A DNA stretch of 64,000 bases from Hygrophila difformis (GCA_030278955.1 JAOANR010000014.1:388965-452964), one strand, 5' to 3'. Positions 21,001 through 32,859 are shown, numbered from the stretch's first letter. Numbers and translations are program-made. Notes: generated from the sequence alone by a model not told the origin.

Positions 21001-23353
21001 AAATTGAGTGGAATAAAAGTCATTCAAGTCCCACTCGAATGCAATCGAGTCTGTCTTCCGAGGCAGACTCGAACTATGCGAGTGAATACTGAAACCATTC
21101 GAGTGGTCTAAAATTATAGTGGTGAAAAATGAATTCGAGTGCCACTCGCAAGCGAATTGTGTGAAACTTCAAACCATTCCAGTGGCAAAGAAATTGACTC
21201 GTGAAAAAGGCATTCGAGTGGAACTCCCAAGCCATTCGAGTGGCCGAAAAATAGAGTTGGGAAAAAGTCATTCAAGTCCCACTCGAATGCAATCGAGTCT
21301 GTCTTCCGAGGCAGACTCGAACTATGCGAGTGAATACTGAAACCATTCGAGTGGTCTAAAATTATAGTGGTGAAAAATGAATTCGAGTGCCACTCGCAAG
21401 CGAATTGTGTGAAACTTCAAACCATTTGAGTCGCAAAGAAATTGTCTCGTGAAAAAGGCATTCGAGTGGAACTCGCATGCCATTCGAGTGGCCGAAAAAT
21501 AGAGTTGGGAAAAAGTCATTCAAGTCCCACTCGAATGCAATCGAGTCTGTCTTCCGAGGCAGACTCGAACTATGCGAGTGAATACTGAAACCATTCGAGT
21601 GGTCTAAAATTATAGTGGTGAAAAATGAATTCGAGTGCCACTCGCAAGCGAATTGTGTGAAACTTCAAACCATTCCAGTGGCAAAGAAATTGACTCGTGA
21701 AAAAGCCATTCGAGTGGAACTCCCAAGCCATTCGAGTGGCCAAAAAATTGAGTGGAATAAAAGTCATTCAAGTCCCACTCGAATGCAATCGAGTCTGTCT
21801 TCCGAGGCAGACTCGAACTATGCGAGTGAATACTGAAACCATTCGAGTGGTCTAAAATTATAGTGGTGAAAAATGAATTCGAGTGCCACTCGCAAGCGAA
21901 TTGTGTGAAACTTCAAACCATTTGAGTCGCAAAGAAATTGTCTCGTGAAAAAGGCATTCGAGTGGAACTCGCATGCCATTCGAGTGGCCGAAAAATAGAG
22001 TTGGGAAAAAGTCATTCAAGTCCCACTCGAATGCAATCGAGTCTGTCTTCCGAGGCAGACTCGAACTATGCGAGTGAATACTGAAACCATTCGAGTGGTC
22101 TAAAATTATAGTGGTGAAAAATGAATTCGAGTGCCACTCGCAAGCGAATTGTGTGAAACTTCAAACCATTCCAGTGGCAAAGAAATTGACTCGTGAAAAA
22201 GGCATTCGAGTGGAACTCCCAAGCCATTCGAGTGGCCAAAAAATTGAGTGGAATAAAAGTCATTCAAGTCCCACTCGAATGCAATCGAGTCTGTCTTCCG
22301 AGGCAGACTCGAACTATGCGAGTGAATACTGAAACCATTCGAGTGGTCTAAAATTATAGTGGTGAAAAAGGAATTCGAGTGCCAATCGCATTCGAATTCT
22401 GTGAAACTTCAAACCATTCCAGTGGCAAAGAAATTGACTCGTGAAAAAGCCATTCGAGTGGAACTCCCAAGCCATTCGAGTGGCCAAAAAATTGAGTGGA
22501 ATAAAAGTCATTCAAGTCCCACTCGAATGCAATCGAGTCTGTCTTCCGAGGCAGACTCGAACTATGCGAGTGAATACTGAAACCATTCGAGTGGTCTAAA
22601 ATTATAGTGGTGAAAAATGAATTCGAGTGCCACTCGCAAGCGAATTGTGTGAAACTTCAAACCATTCCAGTGGCAAAGAAATTGACTCGTGAAAAAGGCA
22701 TTCGAGTGGAACTCCCAAGCCATTCGAGTGGCCGAAAAATAGAGTTGGGAAAAAGTCATTCAAGTCCCACTCGAATGCAATCGAGTCTGTCTTCCGAGGC
22801 AGACTCGAACTATGCGAGTGAATACTGAAACCATTCGAGTGGTCTAAAATTATAGTGGTGAAAAATGAATTCGAGTGCCACTCGCAAGCGAATTGTGTGA
22901 AACTTCAAACCATTTGAGTCGCAAAGAAATTGTCTCGTGAAAAAGGCATTCGAGTGGAACTCGCATGCCATTCGAGTGGCCGAAAAATAGAGTTGGGAAA
23001 AAGTCATTCAAGTCCCACTCGAATGCAATCGAGTCTGTCTTCCGAGGCAGACTCGAACTATGCGAGTGAATACTGAAACCATTCGAGTGGTCTAAAATTA
23101 TAGTGGTGAAAAATGAATTCGAGTGCCACTCGCAAGCGAATTGTGTGAAACTTCAAACCATTCCAGTGGCAAAGAAATTGACTCCTGAAAAAGCCATTCG
23201 AGTGGAACTCCAAAGCCATTCGAGTGGCCAAAAAATTGAGTGGAATAAAAGTCATTCAAGTCCCACTCGAATGCAATCGAGTCTGTCTTCCGAGGCAGAC
23301 TCGAACTATGCGAGTGAATACTGAAACCATTCGAGTGGTCTAAGATTATAGTG
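9057..23353. repeat. Satellite family B, about 248-bp monomer, about 57.7 copies
   Basis: The landmark ACTATGCGAGTGAATACTG recurs from about 9201 to 23306 at 248-base steps, a few at 247 and one at 226. Monomers fall into visible types. Type I carries CATTTGAGTCGCAAAG and GAGTTGGGAAAAAG. Type II carries CATTCCAGTGGCAAAG and GAGTGGAATAAAAG. Type III (18620, 19610, 20827 and in part 22314) carries AATATTGAAACAATTCG and AATCGCATTCGAATTC. From 14902 to 17877 the order is II-I-I-I repeated, a 992-bp higher-order unit. Nearly every unit has a GAATTC site. Within types, monomers are almost identical, so the array is recently homogenised. Three sub-blocks (111, 79 and 58 bases) show shared ancestry with family A. 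The 65-79 residue frames on both strands are by-products and no unit encodes a conserved protein. Confidence 0.97.
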
Positions 23354-24204
23354 GTGATTATACTTTGGGATTGGGAAACAGGTCATATTAAACTTTCTTT
23401 TCACTCTGGTCATGAAAACAATGTTTTCCAAGCCAAAATCATTCCTTATACTGAAGATCGAAGCATTGTCACATGCGCTGCTGATGGTAAGGTGATGCTT
23501 TTTTCCACTACTACTTCCAGAAAGTAAAATGGATAGATCAGAAAGCATCCGTTACTATTAAAAATTTCTCTTTTCCAATAAAATATGCCACCATGTATTA
23601 TGCCCGGATAATTACATCGGTAATCTACTTATATATTCATGCATTTTTTTTTTTTTACTGGATGTTCTCTTATGCAGTTGTGTTTCTTACATCCAGGTGA
23701 GACATGCTCAGATTCTCGAGTCACGAGTTGAGACTAAATTATTGGCGGAACATCGTGGGCGTGTGCACAAGTTGGCCCTTGTACCTGAGAACCCTCATAC
23801 TTTCTATACGTGTGCTGAGGATGGAGTAGTTCAACATGTAAGCTTATCCCAAACTTCATTTGGCTTATATGCATTGTAGTATGATAAGAGCAACAAGTTG
23901 TGTCCACCTGCAGAAATACATAAGTTTGGGTTTACACTGTACTCGGCATTTTTGTGTCTTTGTGTTAATTCTACTAGTCTGTCTTTCTCCTTATTGCTTT
24001 CTGAAAATATTGAATGGTATTACTATTTGTTTGTTGAACTTTGAAATGCCCCTGATCTCTTGTTTATTTTTCTTTAAGTAGTGAAGTATGTGAATAATCC
24101 CTTTTTGGGAAGATAAGGGTAGTATTCCCTTTTATATCTGTTATATAGACTATAGAACCAACTTTGTTTTCGCTAATTGGTCGAGGCGCCTTTCCTATTT
24201 TCTT

Positions 24205-24284
24205 CCAAATGCTGATGCATGATTGTTATCCTTTTTCAGATTTATCTTTCCAAATGCTGATGCATGATTTTTATCCTTTTTCAG
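24205..24284 (+). repeat. 45-bp tandem duplication covering a 3' splice site
   Basis: The segment from CCAAATGCTGATGCATGA to TTTTTCAGATT occurs at 24205 and again at 24250, one base different. The duplication copies the branch/polypyrimidine/AG region at the end of the second visible WD40-gene intron. Using the second AG (24283-24284) gives the conserved reading IDLRAG; using the first AG (24238-24239) runs into a TGA within seven codons. Confidence 0.85.
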
Positions 24285-24868
24285 ATTGATCTAAGAGCTG
24301 GAACAGCTACCAGCCTTTTTACTTGCAAACCTGTGCATACCCCGAGTTATTTTTCCATTGTTCCCTTGAATGCCATTGCCATTGATCCAAGAAATCCATA
24401 TTTATTTGTTGTAGGTGGATCAGATCAATTTGCTCGACTGTTTGACATTCGCCAATATAAGTGGGATGGATCGTCTGAATATGATCGTCCTGTTGATTTG
24501 TTTTGCCCTCAACATTTAATTGATGATGAACATGTTGGAATAACGGGGTTGGCATTTTCCGATCAGAGCGAGCTTCTTGCGTCATACAATGATGAGTTTA
24601 TATACCTATTTACAAAGGATATTGGACTTGGACCTGATCCAATTTTTACATCTGAAGCTTCTGATGGCAGCAATGCTGGTGATATGACTCCTGGTAATTC
24701 TGTTAGCTTATCTTTTTCAAGTGGAAATGAAAATGCAAAAGCTTCTCCTCAGGCGTACATAGGGCATAGGAACTCTGCTACTATTAAGAGTGTGAATTTC
24801 TTTGGACCTAAATGTGATTATATTGTAAGTGGATCGGATTGTGGCCGAATTTTTATTTGGAAGAAAAA

Positions 24869-24943
24869 GGGTGGGGATCTTGTTCGTGTTATGGAAGCGG
24901 ATACGCGTATAGTGAATTGCATTGAGGGTGGGGATCTTGTTCG
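24869..24943 (+). repeat. 57-bp exon tandem duplication next to the Copia insertion
   Basis: The exon sequence from GGGTGGGGATCTTGTTCG to ATTGCATTGA is present at 24869-24925, and its first 18 bases are repeated at 24926-24943 before the left LTR. The complete 57-base segment returns at 34270-34326 after the right LTR. 57 bases are 19 codons, so the reading frame is kept across the copies. Confidence 0.9.
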
Positions 24944-26339
24944 TGTAGGAACACACCTATGAGGGTGGTCCGTGCCCAGGGATCGTTATTGGATGCCAAC
25001 ACATACATACATGGTATTATAATATATCTACTAGGATGTTTACGAAAATTACCTTTCCGAAGCAGATCTGCAACAACGTCTGATTGGAAACTTGGTTCTT
25101 TTCGTCTATGTCCGTAGATCTGCAATGTGCAACCACGAACAATCTTCCAAGCACACGAACGGGCGCACGTACGGATCTCCCTCCTTGCACACGAACGGAT
25201 TCAACACTAGGAATCTTCCAGACTGTTCCCGACCCCGTACGAACTCCGGATGGACAGAGATCTATCGAACGGATGGAGAGAAAAACTTATTCTCCAAGAA
25301 TTCCCTCTTGGCCGCCCCCTCTCTCTCTCTTGGGAAGAGAATTATGAACTTCTTATGGAGGCTAGGGTTTCTGGAGACTTATTTATAGACTCTCCTAGTT
25401 GGTCCTTGGGCCAGACTGGGGATCCACTAGAAGGTATCAGGCTCAGGCTCCTTTACAGACTCAAATTCTTATATTCAGCCCAGAACATAATTTTGTCTAT
25501 AAAATATTAATTAATTCCACTAAATAATTAATGTTGCACTCCCGGCCTGATCCAGATTGAATCTGGGCTTCTATTAGACTCAATTTATTCCCTATGTTTA
25601 AGATATCGCACGTCCATTAATTAATTAAAACTTCTGACAATTTAATTAATTAATCTCTTTTAATCCTTAAGTAGTACCACTCAAACCTCATCATTGTACG
25701 GAATAAATCCACCTGCAGGGTTCATACAATGATCCTTATTGAGCTCCTTAAGGGGACGTCATCAACCCGGATTACCAGGACACAGTGCCCTAGTGAGAAT
25801 AAATAGACACCATGCAAATAATATTGGCGCCCAAAATACGAAGCATATTGAATCAACTAGGATTCTCACTCATGGTAAATCAAAGCGACCAACAAATATT
25901 CCATGTGTCAGATTTATCTCTACTAGGGTTAAGAATTAATCAGAGTCGCCGAGATCTTGATTCTTCTTATGCCAGAATAGAAGAATGCATCTCAACTGTG
26001 ATCCTTTCAATGCGACGCAGCGCACTACTGCAAACTAATAGTCAAGATAAACTAATTACAAGTTTCCAGTACAACATAAACCAATAGTTATGTCCAAACT
26101 ATCTCAGTTGTGAATACTGTTTATATCTTATAAGGAACCGACAACATGATCTTCTGTGTGACTCCTAACACACCATGTTGTCTACAATATTAGATAATTG
26201 GACATACTTGCAATTATGTAGAAAACATACAAGCATCCATACAAAAGCAACAATGTGAATAACCATTTATTTCAGTCAATATAGAAATCGAATAAATACA
26301 AAAGCGCACTAAAAGTTTGCTTTACTGTATACTCTATCA
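24944..26339 (-). repeat. Copia 3' LTR (left LTR)
   Basis: 1396 bases, same length as the LTR at 32874-34269, with TG...CA ends. By eye it differs from the other LTR at about ten sites, for example 25078 (G against T at 33008). A TATTTATAG block (CTATAAATA on the minus strand) is present as in the 5' LTR. Confidence 0.92.
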
Positions 26340-26349
26340 ATCTCCCACT
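26340..26349 (-). other. Copia polypurine tract
   Basis: Minus strand AGTGGGAGAT directly beside the 3' LTR, the primer for plus-strand DNA synthesis. A second copy of GTGGGAGA lies at about 26387-26394, inside a local duplication of the segment between RNase H and the LTR. Confidence 0.75.
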
Positions 26350-26407
26350 TATACTAAAGCTAAACTTTTAGTATACACAAACACGTCTCCCACTTATACT
26401 TAAAGTC

Positions 26408-29400
26408 TAGCTAGCTGAAAGATATCGTAAACCAAGACCCTCTACATGTTTCTCGAAGATCTTTATTGCCAGAGTCTTCGTGAAAGGGTCTGCCAAGTTG
26501 TCCAACGACGCAATCTTTGTCACAGCCAGCCACGTCTCCTCGCCTTACGATGTCTCGTATGATGTGGTACTTTCTTTCTATGTGTTTACTAGCTTTATGA
26601 GCTCTAGGTTCTTTTGAGTTTGCCACTGCACCAGCGTTATCACAATAGATAATGATACGCTCAGGCATGCTCGCAGAAACCCCTAAGTCATACAAGAAGC
26701 TCTTGAGCCACACAGCCTCCTTTGCTGCCTCAGAGGCCGCAACATATTCGGCTTCCATGGTAGAATCTGCGATGCATTTCTTCTTTACGCTCCTCCATGA
26801 GATTGCTCCACCTCCTAAGGTAAACACATATCCCGAGGTTGACTTCCTCTCATCTCGATCAGCTTGGAAATCTGAATCTGTGTAACCCAAAGGACTTAGA
26901 TTGCTTGACTGGTAAACTAGCATATAATCCCGAGTTCTTCTCAGATACTTGAGAATATGCTTCACCGCAATCCAATGTCCTTGTCCAGGGTTAGACTGAT
27001 ATCTCGCCCCCATGCCTACTGCATAGCAGATATCAGGCCTCGTGCACAGCATGGCATACATAAGGCTTCCTACTGCCGAAGCATAAGGAACCTTAGCCAT
27101 CTCCTGTGTCTCCTTTTGTGTCTTGGGACACATTTCTTTAGATAGAGGAACTCCATGTCTGAAAGGTAAGAATCCTTTCTTGGAGTTCTGCATGCTGAAT
27201 CGAGCAATCATAGTGTCAATGTAGGCTGCTTGAGAAAGGCACAACATTCTCTTTTGCCGATCACGAATGACCTTCATTCCTAGAATGTACGACGCTTCCC
27301 CCATGTCCTTCATTTGAAATTGCTCAGAAAGCCATACCTTTACGTCTGATAATACCTTGACATTGTTTCCAATGAGAAGTATATCATCTACGTATAGTAC
27401 TAAGAATACCACCACGTTTCCGTTGCACCTCTTGTACACACAACTTTCATTTGGACATTGTTCAAATCCGTAGGACTTGATCACTTCGTCAAAACGAATG
27501 TTCCAAGACCTTGAAGCTTGTTTAAGTCCATATAAAGACTTCTTTAGCTTCCACATACGATGCTCTTGGCCTTTCTTCACATAACCTTCAGGTTACTGCA
27601 TATAGATATCTTCATCCAGATTCCCGTTAAGGAAAGCTGTCTTTACATCCATTTGCCAAACTTCATAGTCCATGTGACTAGCTATGGATAAGAGTATCCG
27701 GATTGACTTTAGCATGGCTACTGGTGAGAAAGTTTAATCATAATCGATGCCCTCTTTCTGAGTGAAACCCTTTGCCACCAACCGTGCTTTGAAGGTAGTA
27801 ACCTTCCCGTCAGGTCCCCTCTTTCTCCTAAAGACCCATTTGCACCCAATGGCCTTTTTGTCATTTGGAAGGTCTTTAAGGTCATATACATCCATAGTAT
27901 GCATGGATTCAATCTCAGAATCCATGGCATTTTGCCAAGCTTCTGCATCGACATCCTGGATCGCCTCCTTGTAGGTCCAAGGATCCGGTTCTTGTTCATC
28001 ACTGGGAACTGAGTCTGAAGACTCTCCCACCAACAAGAAACGACTGGGTAATCGAGTTACCCTCCCACTACGTCGAGGCGATTCATGTGTGGTGACATCA
28101 GTGTCAACACGTTGTGCAGTATTTTGTGGTATATCTTCTTGTACACTCGGTATGCTATTGTCTCCTCTTAGCTCATTGAGAATAATCTCACTCTTGGATT
28201 TATGCTCACTCACATAGTCTTCCTCTAGGAACCGGGCGTTGGTGCTAACCACTACCTTATGATCCCTAGGACTATAGAAATAACCCCCTCTCGTTCCTTT
28301 GGGGTATCCTACAAACAGCCGCACTTCCGTCCTAGGTGCCAATTTATCAGCTTCCCTGTCCAACACATGTGCTGGGCAACCCCAAATCCGAATGTGGTTC
28401 ATACTGGGCTTTCGCCCAGACCACAATTCCATTGGAGTCTTTGGAACTGATTTAGAAGGCACAAAGTTCAGTATGTACGCCGCTGTTTCCAAGGCATATC
28501 CCCAAAACGAGATGGGTAGTGAGGCATAACTCATCATCGATCTCACCATACCTAACAGAGTCCTATTCCTTCTTTCAGCTACACCATTCTGTTGCGGAGT
28601 ACCAGGTGCAGTCAATTGGGATCTTATCCCACTCTCTAACAAGTATTGCCTAAATTCAGTACTAAGGTATTCGCCACCACAATCAGACCGTAGTGACTTG
28701 ATACTCTTCCCTTGACGGTTCTCCACTTCTGCTTTAAATTCTTTGAACTTGTCAAAGCATTCAGACTTGCGGCGCATCAAGTATATGTATCCATATCTCG
28801 AGTAATCATCTATAAAAGTGACAAAATACTCGAAACCACCCCTAGCCTGAATTGACATAGGCCCACATACGTCAGAGTGAATCAATTCTAACACATTATC
28901 GGCCCTATTTCCTTGGGCCTTGTAGGGCCTCGAGGTCATCTTGCCTTCCAGGCAGGATTCGCAGACTGCGAATGGTTCCACTTGGAGAGAGCCCATAAAA
29001 CCACTACTTACCAGTCTTTGGATCCTCCTTAGATTGACATGACCAAGTCTAAGGTGCCACAAATATGTTTGATTCATTTTAGAAGGTTCCTTTCTCTTTA
29101 ATGATGTAGATGCATGAACTTGAGTTTCAGTTTGTTGTGCACAAGTAATAGAATAAAGATCGTTTTCCATCGTGCCAGAACAGAAAACACTGTTGTTTCT
29201 CATAATAATAAAAGAATCTTCATTTAAAACAACTGAATATCCGTCCTTATAAAGTTTTGAAACTGAAATTAAATTCTTTCGAAAACTAGGCACAAATAAA
29301 ACGTTCTTCAAAACTAAAACAGAATCAGAAAAAGATAAGTGCACATCTCCCACTGCAACCACCGCCACTCGCGATGCATTTCCCAAGCGAATGGTAACCT

Positions 29401-30351
29401 CGCCCTCACTCAGCTGCCTTGTTTGCAGAAAGCCCTGCAAAGTGCAACAAACAAGATCAGTGGCTCCAGTATCTACTACCCATGAACTGGTAGAACTAGC
29501 CGCAAAGCATGTTTCGACAACTAATACTAGAGGCGTACCATTTTTGCTCTTTAGGAGAGGACAATCAGCTTTCCAGTGTCCCGTCTTGCCGCACTTGAAG
29601 CACTTTCCTTTCGGTTTCTTCACGCCACCAGAAGGCGCAACCGACTTGCTCCCACTGCTTCCAGCATTTCCACTGCTCTTTTTCTTAATAGGCTTTTTCT
29701 TCTTCCCGCCCTTAGACGAAGAAGGTCCAGCCTGTACAGAAACCAGAGCCTGTGGAGTACTTCCCATAAGACCTTCTGCCGCAACCAAGTCCACTAGAAG
29801 CTCGGCTAGTGTGTAGTTCCTCTTAGTAAGGATGGCATTGAGGCGGAAGTTCTCATAGGACTTAGGGAGTGAGTGCAGGATAATATCGATCTTGGTTTCA
29901 CCATCAATACTACCCCCGAGCAGCTCTATCTCATTCAAATTTTCCATTATCTTGAGAACATGCTCACTGACCCTCCCTCTTGCATAGAAGAAGACATAAT
30001 CTTCCTCATTGCCTCAAACCTCGCAGACCTGTCTGACTCACCAAAAAGCTCCTTGAGACTCAACATCATGTCATCAGCAGTGGGCATAGCTTGATGCTGC
30101 TGTTGCAGTACGTTGGTCATAGAGGCCAATATATAGCAACGAGCCATCTCATTTGCCTTATGCCACTTCCGATGAGCCTCCCTTTGCTCTTCGGTGGAAC
30201 TATCAGTAAGGGCCACCGGAGCAGGAGTAGTGAGCACAAATTTGTACTCTTCAGCGACAAGGACAATATCCAGATTTCGTTTCCAGTACAAGTAGTTTGG
30301 ACCGGTCAATTTGTTTTGAGTGAGAATAGTCATAAGTGGATTGAACGACAT
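26408..30351 (-). pseudogene. Copia gag-pol polyprotein, disrupted
   Basis: One polyprotein frame begins MSFNPLMTILTQNKLTGPNY at 30351. Domains in order: Gag; CCHC zinc knuckle [14 protein letters not shown]; protease with active-site DTGA ([11 protein letters not shown]); GAG-pre-integrase [13 protein letters not shown]; integrase core with [15 protein letters not shown] and [18 protein letters not shown]; reverse transcriptase with [23 protein letters not shown] and the catalytic LYVDDILLIG; RNase H with ADSTMEAEYVAASEA. Lesions seen: a one-base loss near 29960 before EHVLKIM; a TAA at 27734-27736 where GAA (YDYDETFSP) is expected; a TAA at 27593-27595 inside MQxPEGYV; and a 4-base GGCT duplication near 26524-26531 that shifts the last about 40 codons. 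The expected stop is TAG at 26408-26410. Confidence 0.93.
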
Positions 30352-30616
30352 GTTAACGACTGAAAATAAAACATGCAAACACATAAGTATAAGCAGTTTA
30401 TTCACATTCACATGAAAGCATAACATCATGAAAAACCTCAAAACCATTGAAATTATGCATTCCTCGACAGCTCAATAAATGAATATGCAAGCCATGTTAG
30501 GATGGACGTTTACACATGCATTTATCAAACAGGCACCCAGCCTCTAATTTCATTATCTCATCAACTTATCCTTATGACGAATGAAATTAATTGTCGATTT
30601 CTTAAAACTGGCCATG

Positions 30617-32274
30617 TAAATAAAAACAGGGACCCCGTTGGGGGGTTATATTAAAATTCACATCTAAGTCTTGACCACAATTTAACCTTAAGGATAATTA
30701 TGCACAATTAATACGCGACCGATGGGGTAGTCATATCGCATGTAAATAATCTCCTCTAGTTATCTTGAAATAATTTTTCTAGTAAACTTATGCATGGCAC
30801 ATCCGTTAGGGAGGAGACCCCATGGGTCACGCGTATGCCACACACTTTACTTAAAATTAAATCATTAATTAGAAATCTCATCTAGTAATCTTGTGAAAGT
30901 CAACATCCGTTAGGGAGGAGGCCCCACGGGCCACGCGTATGACAATCACTTTACATAGAGATCAATTGTGGAGGCCCATGAATTAATTAAAATTCAATAA
31001 TTTAGACTTAGTCATTTAACTTGTAGGTTTTTCCATAGCATGCATCAAGAAATAATTAAATTCCTAACATGCAAATCACATAAGCCCTAGCATGCCACTA
31101 GAATTAAAACAACATAATTCAAGGCCACTTAAAACGTGATTTCTAGCATGTTTAAATTTAAATTTAAATTTATAAATAAATTTAAATTTAAATTTAATAT
31201 CACATCAACAAAGCAAATAAATAGAGCAATAAAATAAAGCAATCCCGTGCAGCCCCAAGAACCTATCTAATAGCCTAAAGTAACTATTACAAAATTCAAA
31301 TGGGCGCCGAACGATGCCTGGATCTGCCTTTCATGCAATGCGATGAAACTTCACCGGACGTCCAATTTTAAAGATCAGCGAAAAAATTCTGTCAGACGTC
31401 CGAATTTGGCGCTGAGATTTTCGGTCATGGTTTTACCATGTAAATAAAAACAGGGACCCCGTTGGGGGGTTATATTAAAATTCACATCTAAGTCTTGACC
31501 ACAATTTAACCTTAAGGATAATTATGCACAATTAATACGCGACCGATGGGTAGTCATATCGCATGTAAATAATCTCCTCTAGTTATCTTGAAATAATTTT
31601 TCTAGTAAACTTATGCATGGCACATCCGTTAGGGAGGAGACCCCATGGGTCACGCGTATGCCACACACTTTACTTAAAATTAAATCATTAATTAGAAATC
31701 TCATCTAGTAATCTTGTGAAAGTCAACATCCGTTAGGGAGGAGACCCCATGGGCCACGCGTATGACAATCACTTTACATAGAGATCAATTGTGGAGGCCC
31801 ATGAATTAATTAAAATTCAATAATTTAGACTTAGTCATTTAACTTGTAGGTTTTTCCATAGCATGCATCAAGAAATAATTAAATTCCTAACATGCTCCTA
31901 ACATGCAAATCACATAAGCCCTAGCATGCCACTAGAATTAAAACAACATAATTCAAGGCCACTTAAAACGTGATTTCTAGCATGTTTAAATTTAAATTTA
32001 AATTTATAAATAAATTTAAATTTAAATTTAATATCACATCAACAAAGCAAATAAAGAGAGCAATAAAATAAAGCAATCCCGTGCAGCCTCAAGAACCTAT
32101 CTAATAGCCTAAAGTAACTATTACAAAATTCAAATGGGCGCCGAACGATGCCTGGATCTGCCTTTCATGCAATGCGATGAAATTTCACCGGACGTCCAAT
32201 TTTAAAGATCAGCGAAAAAATTCTGTCAGACGTCCGAATTTGGCGCTGAGATTTTCGGTCATGGTTTTACCATG
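30617..32274 (-). repeat. 824/834-bp tandem duplication in the Copia leader
   Basis: The DNA at 30617-31440 is repeated at 31441-32274. The copies are nearly identical; the second has an extra CTCCTAACATG repeat near 31890 and a few base changes, such as GTTGGGGGG and GATGGGG(T/G)TAG variants. Each copy contains an A/T palindrome built from TTTAAATTTAAATTT blocks (about 31148-31198 and 31983-32033). The duplication lies between the primer site and gag, so the RNA leader of this element is longer than a single-copy version would be. Confidence 0.9.
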
Positions 32275-32439
32275 ACGCCTGTAGATCTCGCCGTGACGTT
32301 TCCGAAAAGGTATCATGGGCCCAAAACGGACATCCGAGGCAAAAGTTACGGCCCAAACAGTTTCTGCCGACGGAAACCCTAGTATTTCGGCCCATTGGGC
32401 CAAAACCCTAATTTTTCCATCAACCCTGCAGCCGCCACC

Positions 32440-32526
32440 ACCAGCCCCGCCGTCTGCCCAGCCGCCAATTCTGCCGCCGCCGCCGCCGCCGGTTCGCCGC
32501 TGGTCCGCCGCCGCCGCCGCCGCTGC
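32440..32526. repeat. GCC/CCG trinucleotide-rich tract
   Basis: The Copia leader contains runs of CCG (for example CTGCCGCCGCCGCCGCCGC and CCGCCGCCGCCGCCG) interrupted by a short CGGTTCGCCGCTGGT segment. Proline/alanine-rich frames through it are artefacts of the trinucleotide repeat. Confidence 0.8.
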
Positions 32527-32859
32527 TTCCTTTCATGTGAAATTGCCTCCGTTTGCTCTTTTTCATGCCCATCTCCATCATTACATTACATAATATGAAA
32601 ATTACATGAAATCCTATATACATTTGATCTATGATAAACGCCTAATCTACCCACACTTATTATCTGGTGGGAAAAACGCTTACAACAAAACAATAGGACT
32701 GCGACGGGAAACATTCAACGCATGAAAAACAATAAAATAAATATAAATATAAATTAAATTTATATTTATATTTATTTTTCATCCAACAACATGCTAGAAA
32801 ATACATAATCTAAATACCAACTATGTGTTTTCCGGCAGGGCCAATAATCATGAAACCTG

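Larger units (their letters stand above)
23354..24943 (+). pseudogene. DCAF8-type WD40 repeat gene, 5'-truncated, upstream half
   Basis: DCAF8-class WD40 proteins are substrate receptors that bind DDB1 in CUL4 E3 ubiquitin ligases. Exons: 23354-23491, 23697-23837, 24285-24943, all joined in phase 0 with GT/AG introns. The translation shows ILWDWETGHIKLSFHSGHE, then VRHAQILE, then TFYTCAEDGVVQHIDLR, then LNAIAIDPRNP, then GGSDQFARLFDIR, ITGLAFSDQSELLASYNDEF and SGSDCGRIFIWKKKGG. This is the order in plant At4g35140-type proteins, including the two DxR boxes typical of DCAFs. The N-terminal region and first WD repeats (about 100 residues in the family) are missing: satellite B runs directly into the first exon. 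At 24869-24943 the exon carries a 57-bp in-frame tandem duplication and is then cut by the Copia element. As it stands it cannot make a normal protein. Confidence 0.8.

Noticed and set aside
6179..23353. CRISPR-like array
   Set aside because: There are no short conserved repeats with unique spacers; whole 248/252-base units repeat in a plant genome context.
9201..23548. Dozens of 65-80 residue open frames on both strands of the satellite
   Set aside because: They repeat at the 248-base period, which is not a multiple of three, close within each unit, encode no known domain and follow the repeat exactly. They are by-products of the monomer sequence.
24944..26339. Frames of 66-98 residues inside both LTRs
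   Set aside because: They are identical in the two LTRs, have no domain and lie in non-coding LTR sequence.
29391..29816. 141-residue plus-strand frame
   Set aside because: It is antisense to the Copia zinc knuckle and protease region, so it is a shadow frame.
32395..32623. Proline- and alanine-rich frames
   Set aside because: They come from the CCG trinucleotide tract in the Copia leader.
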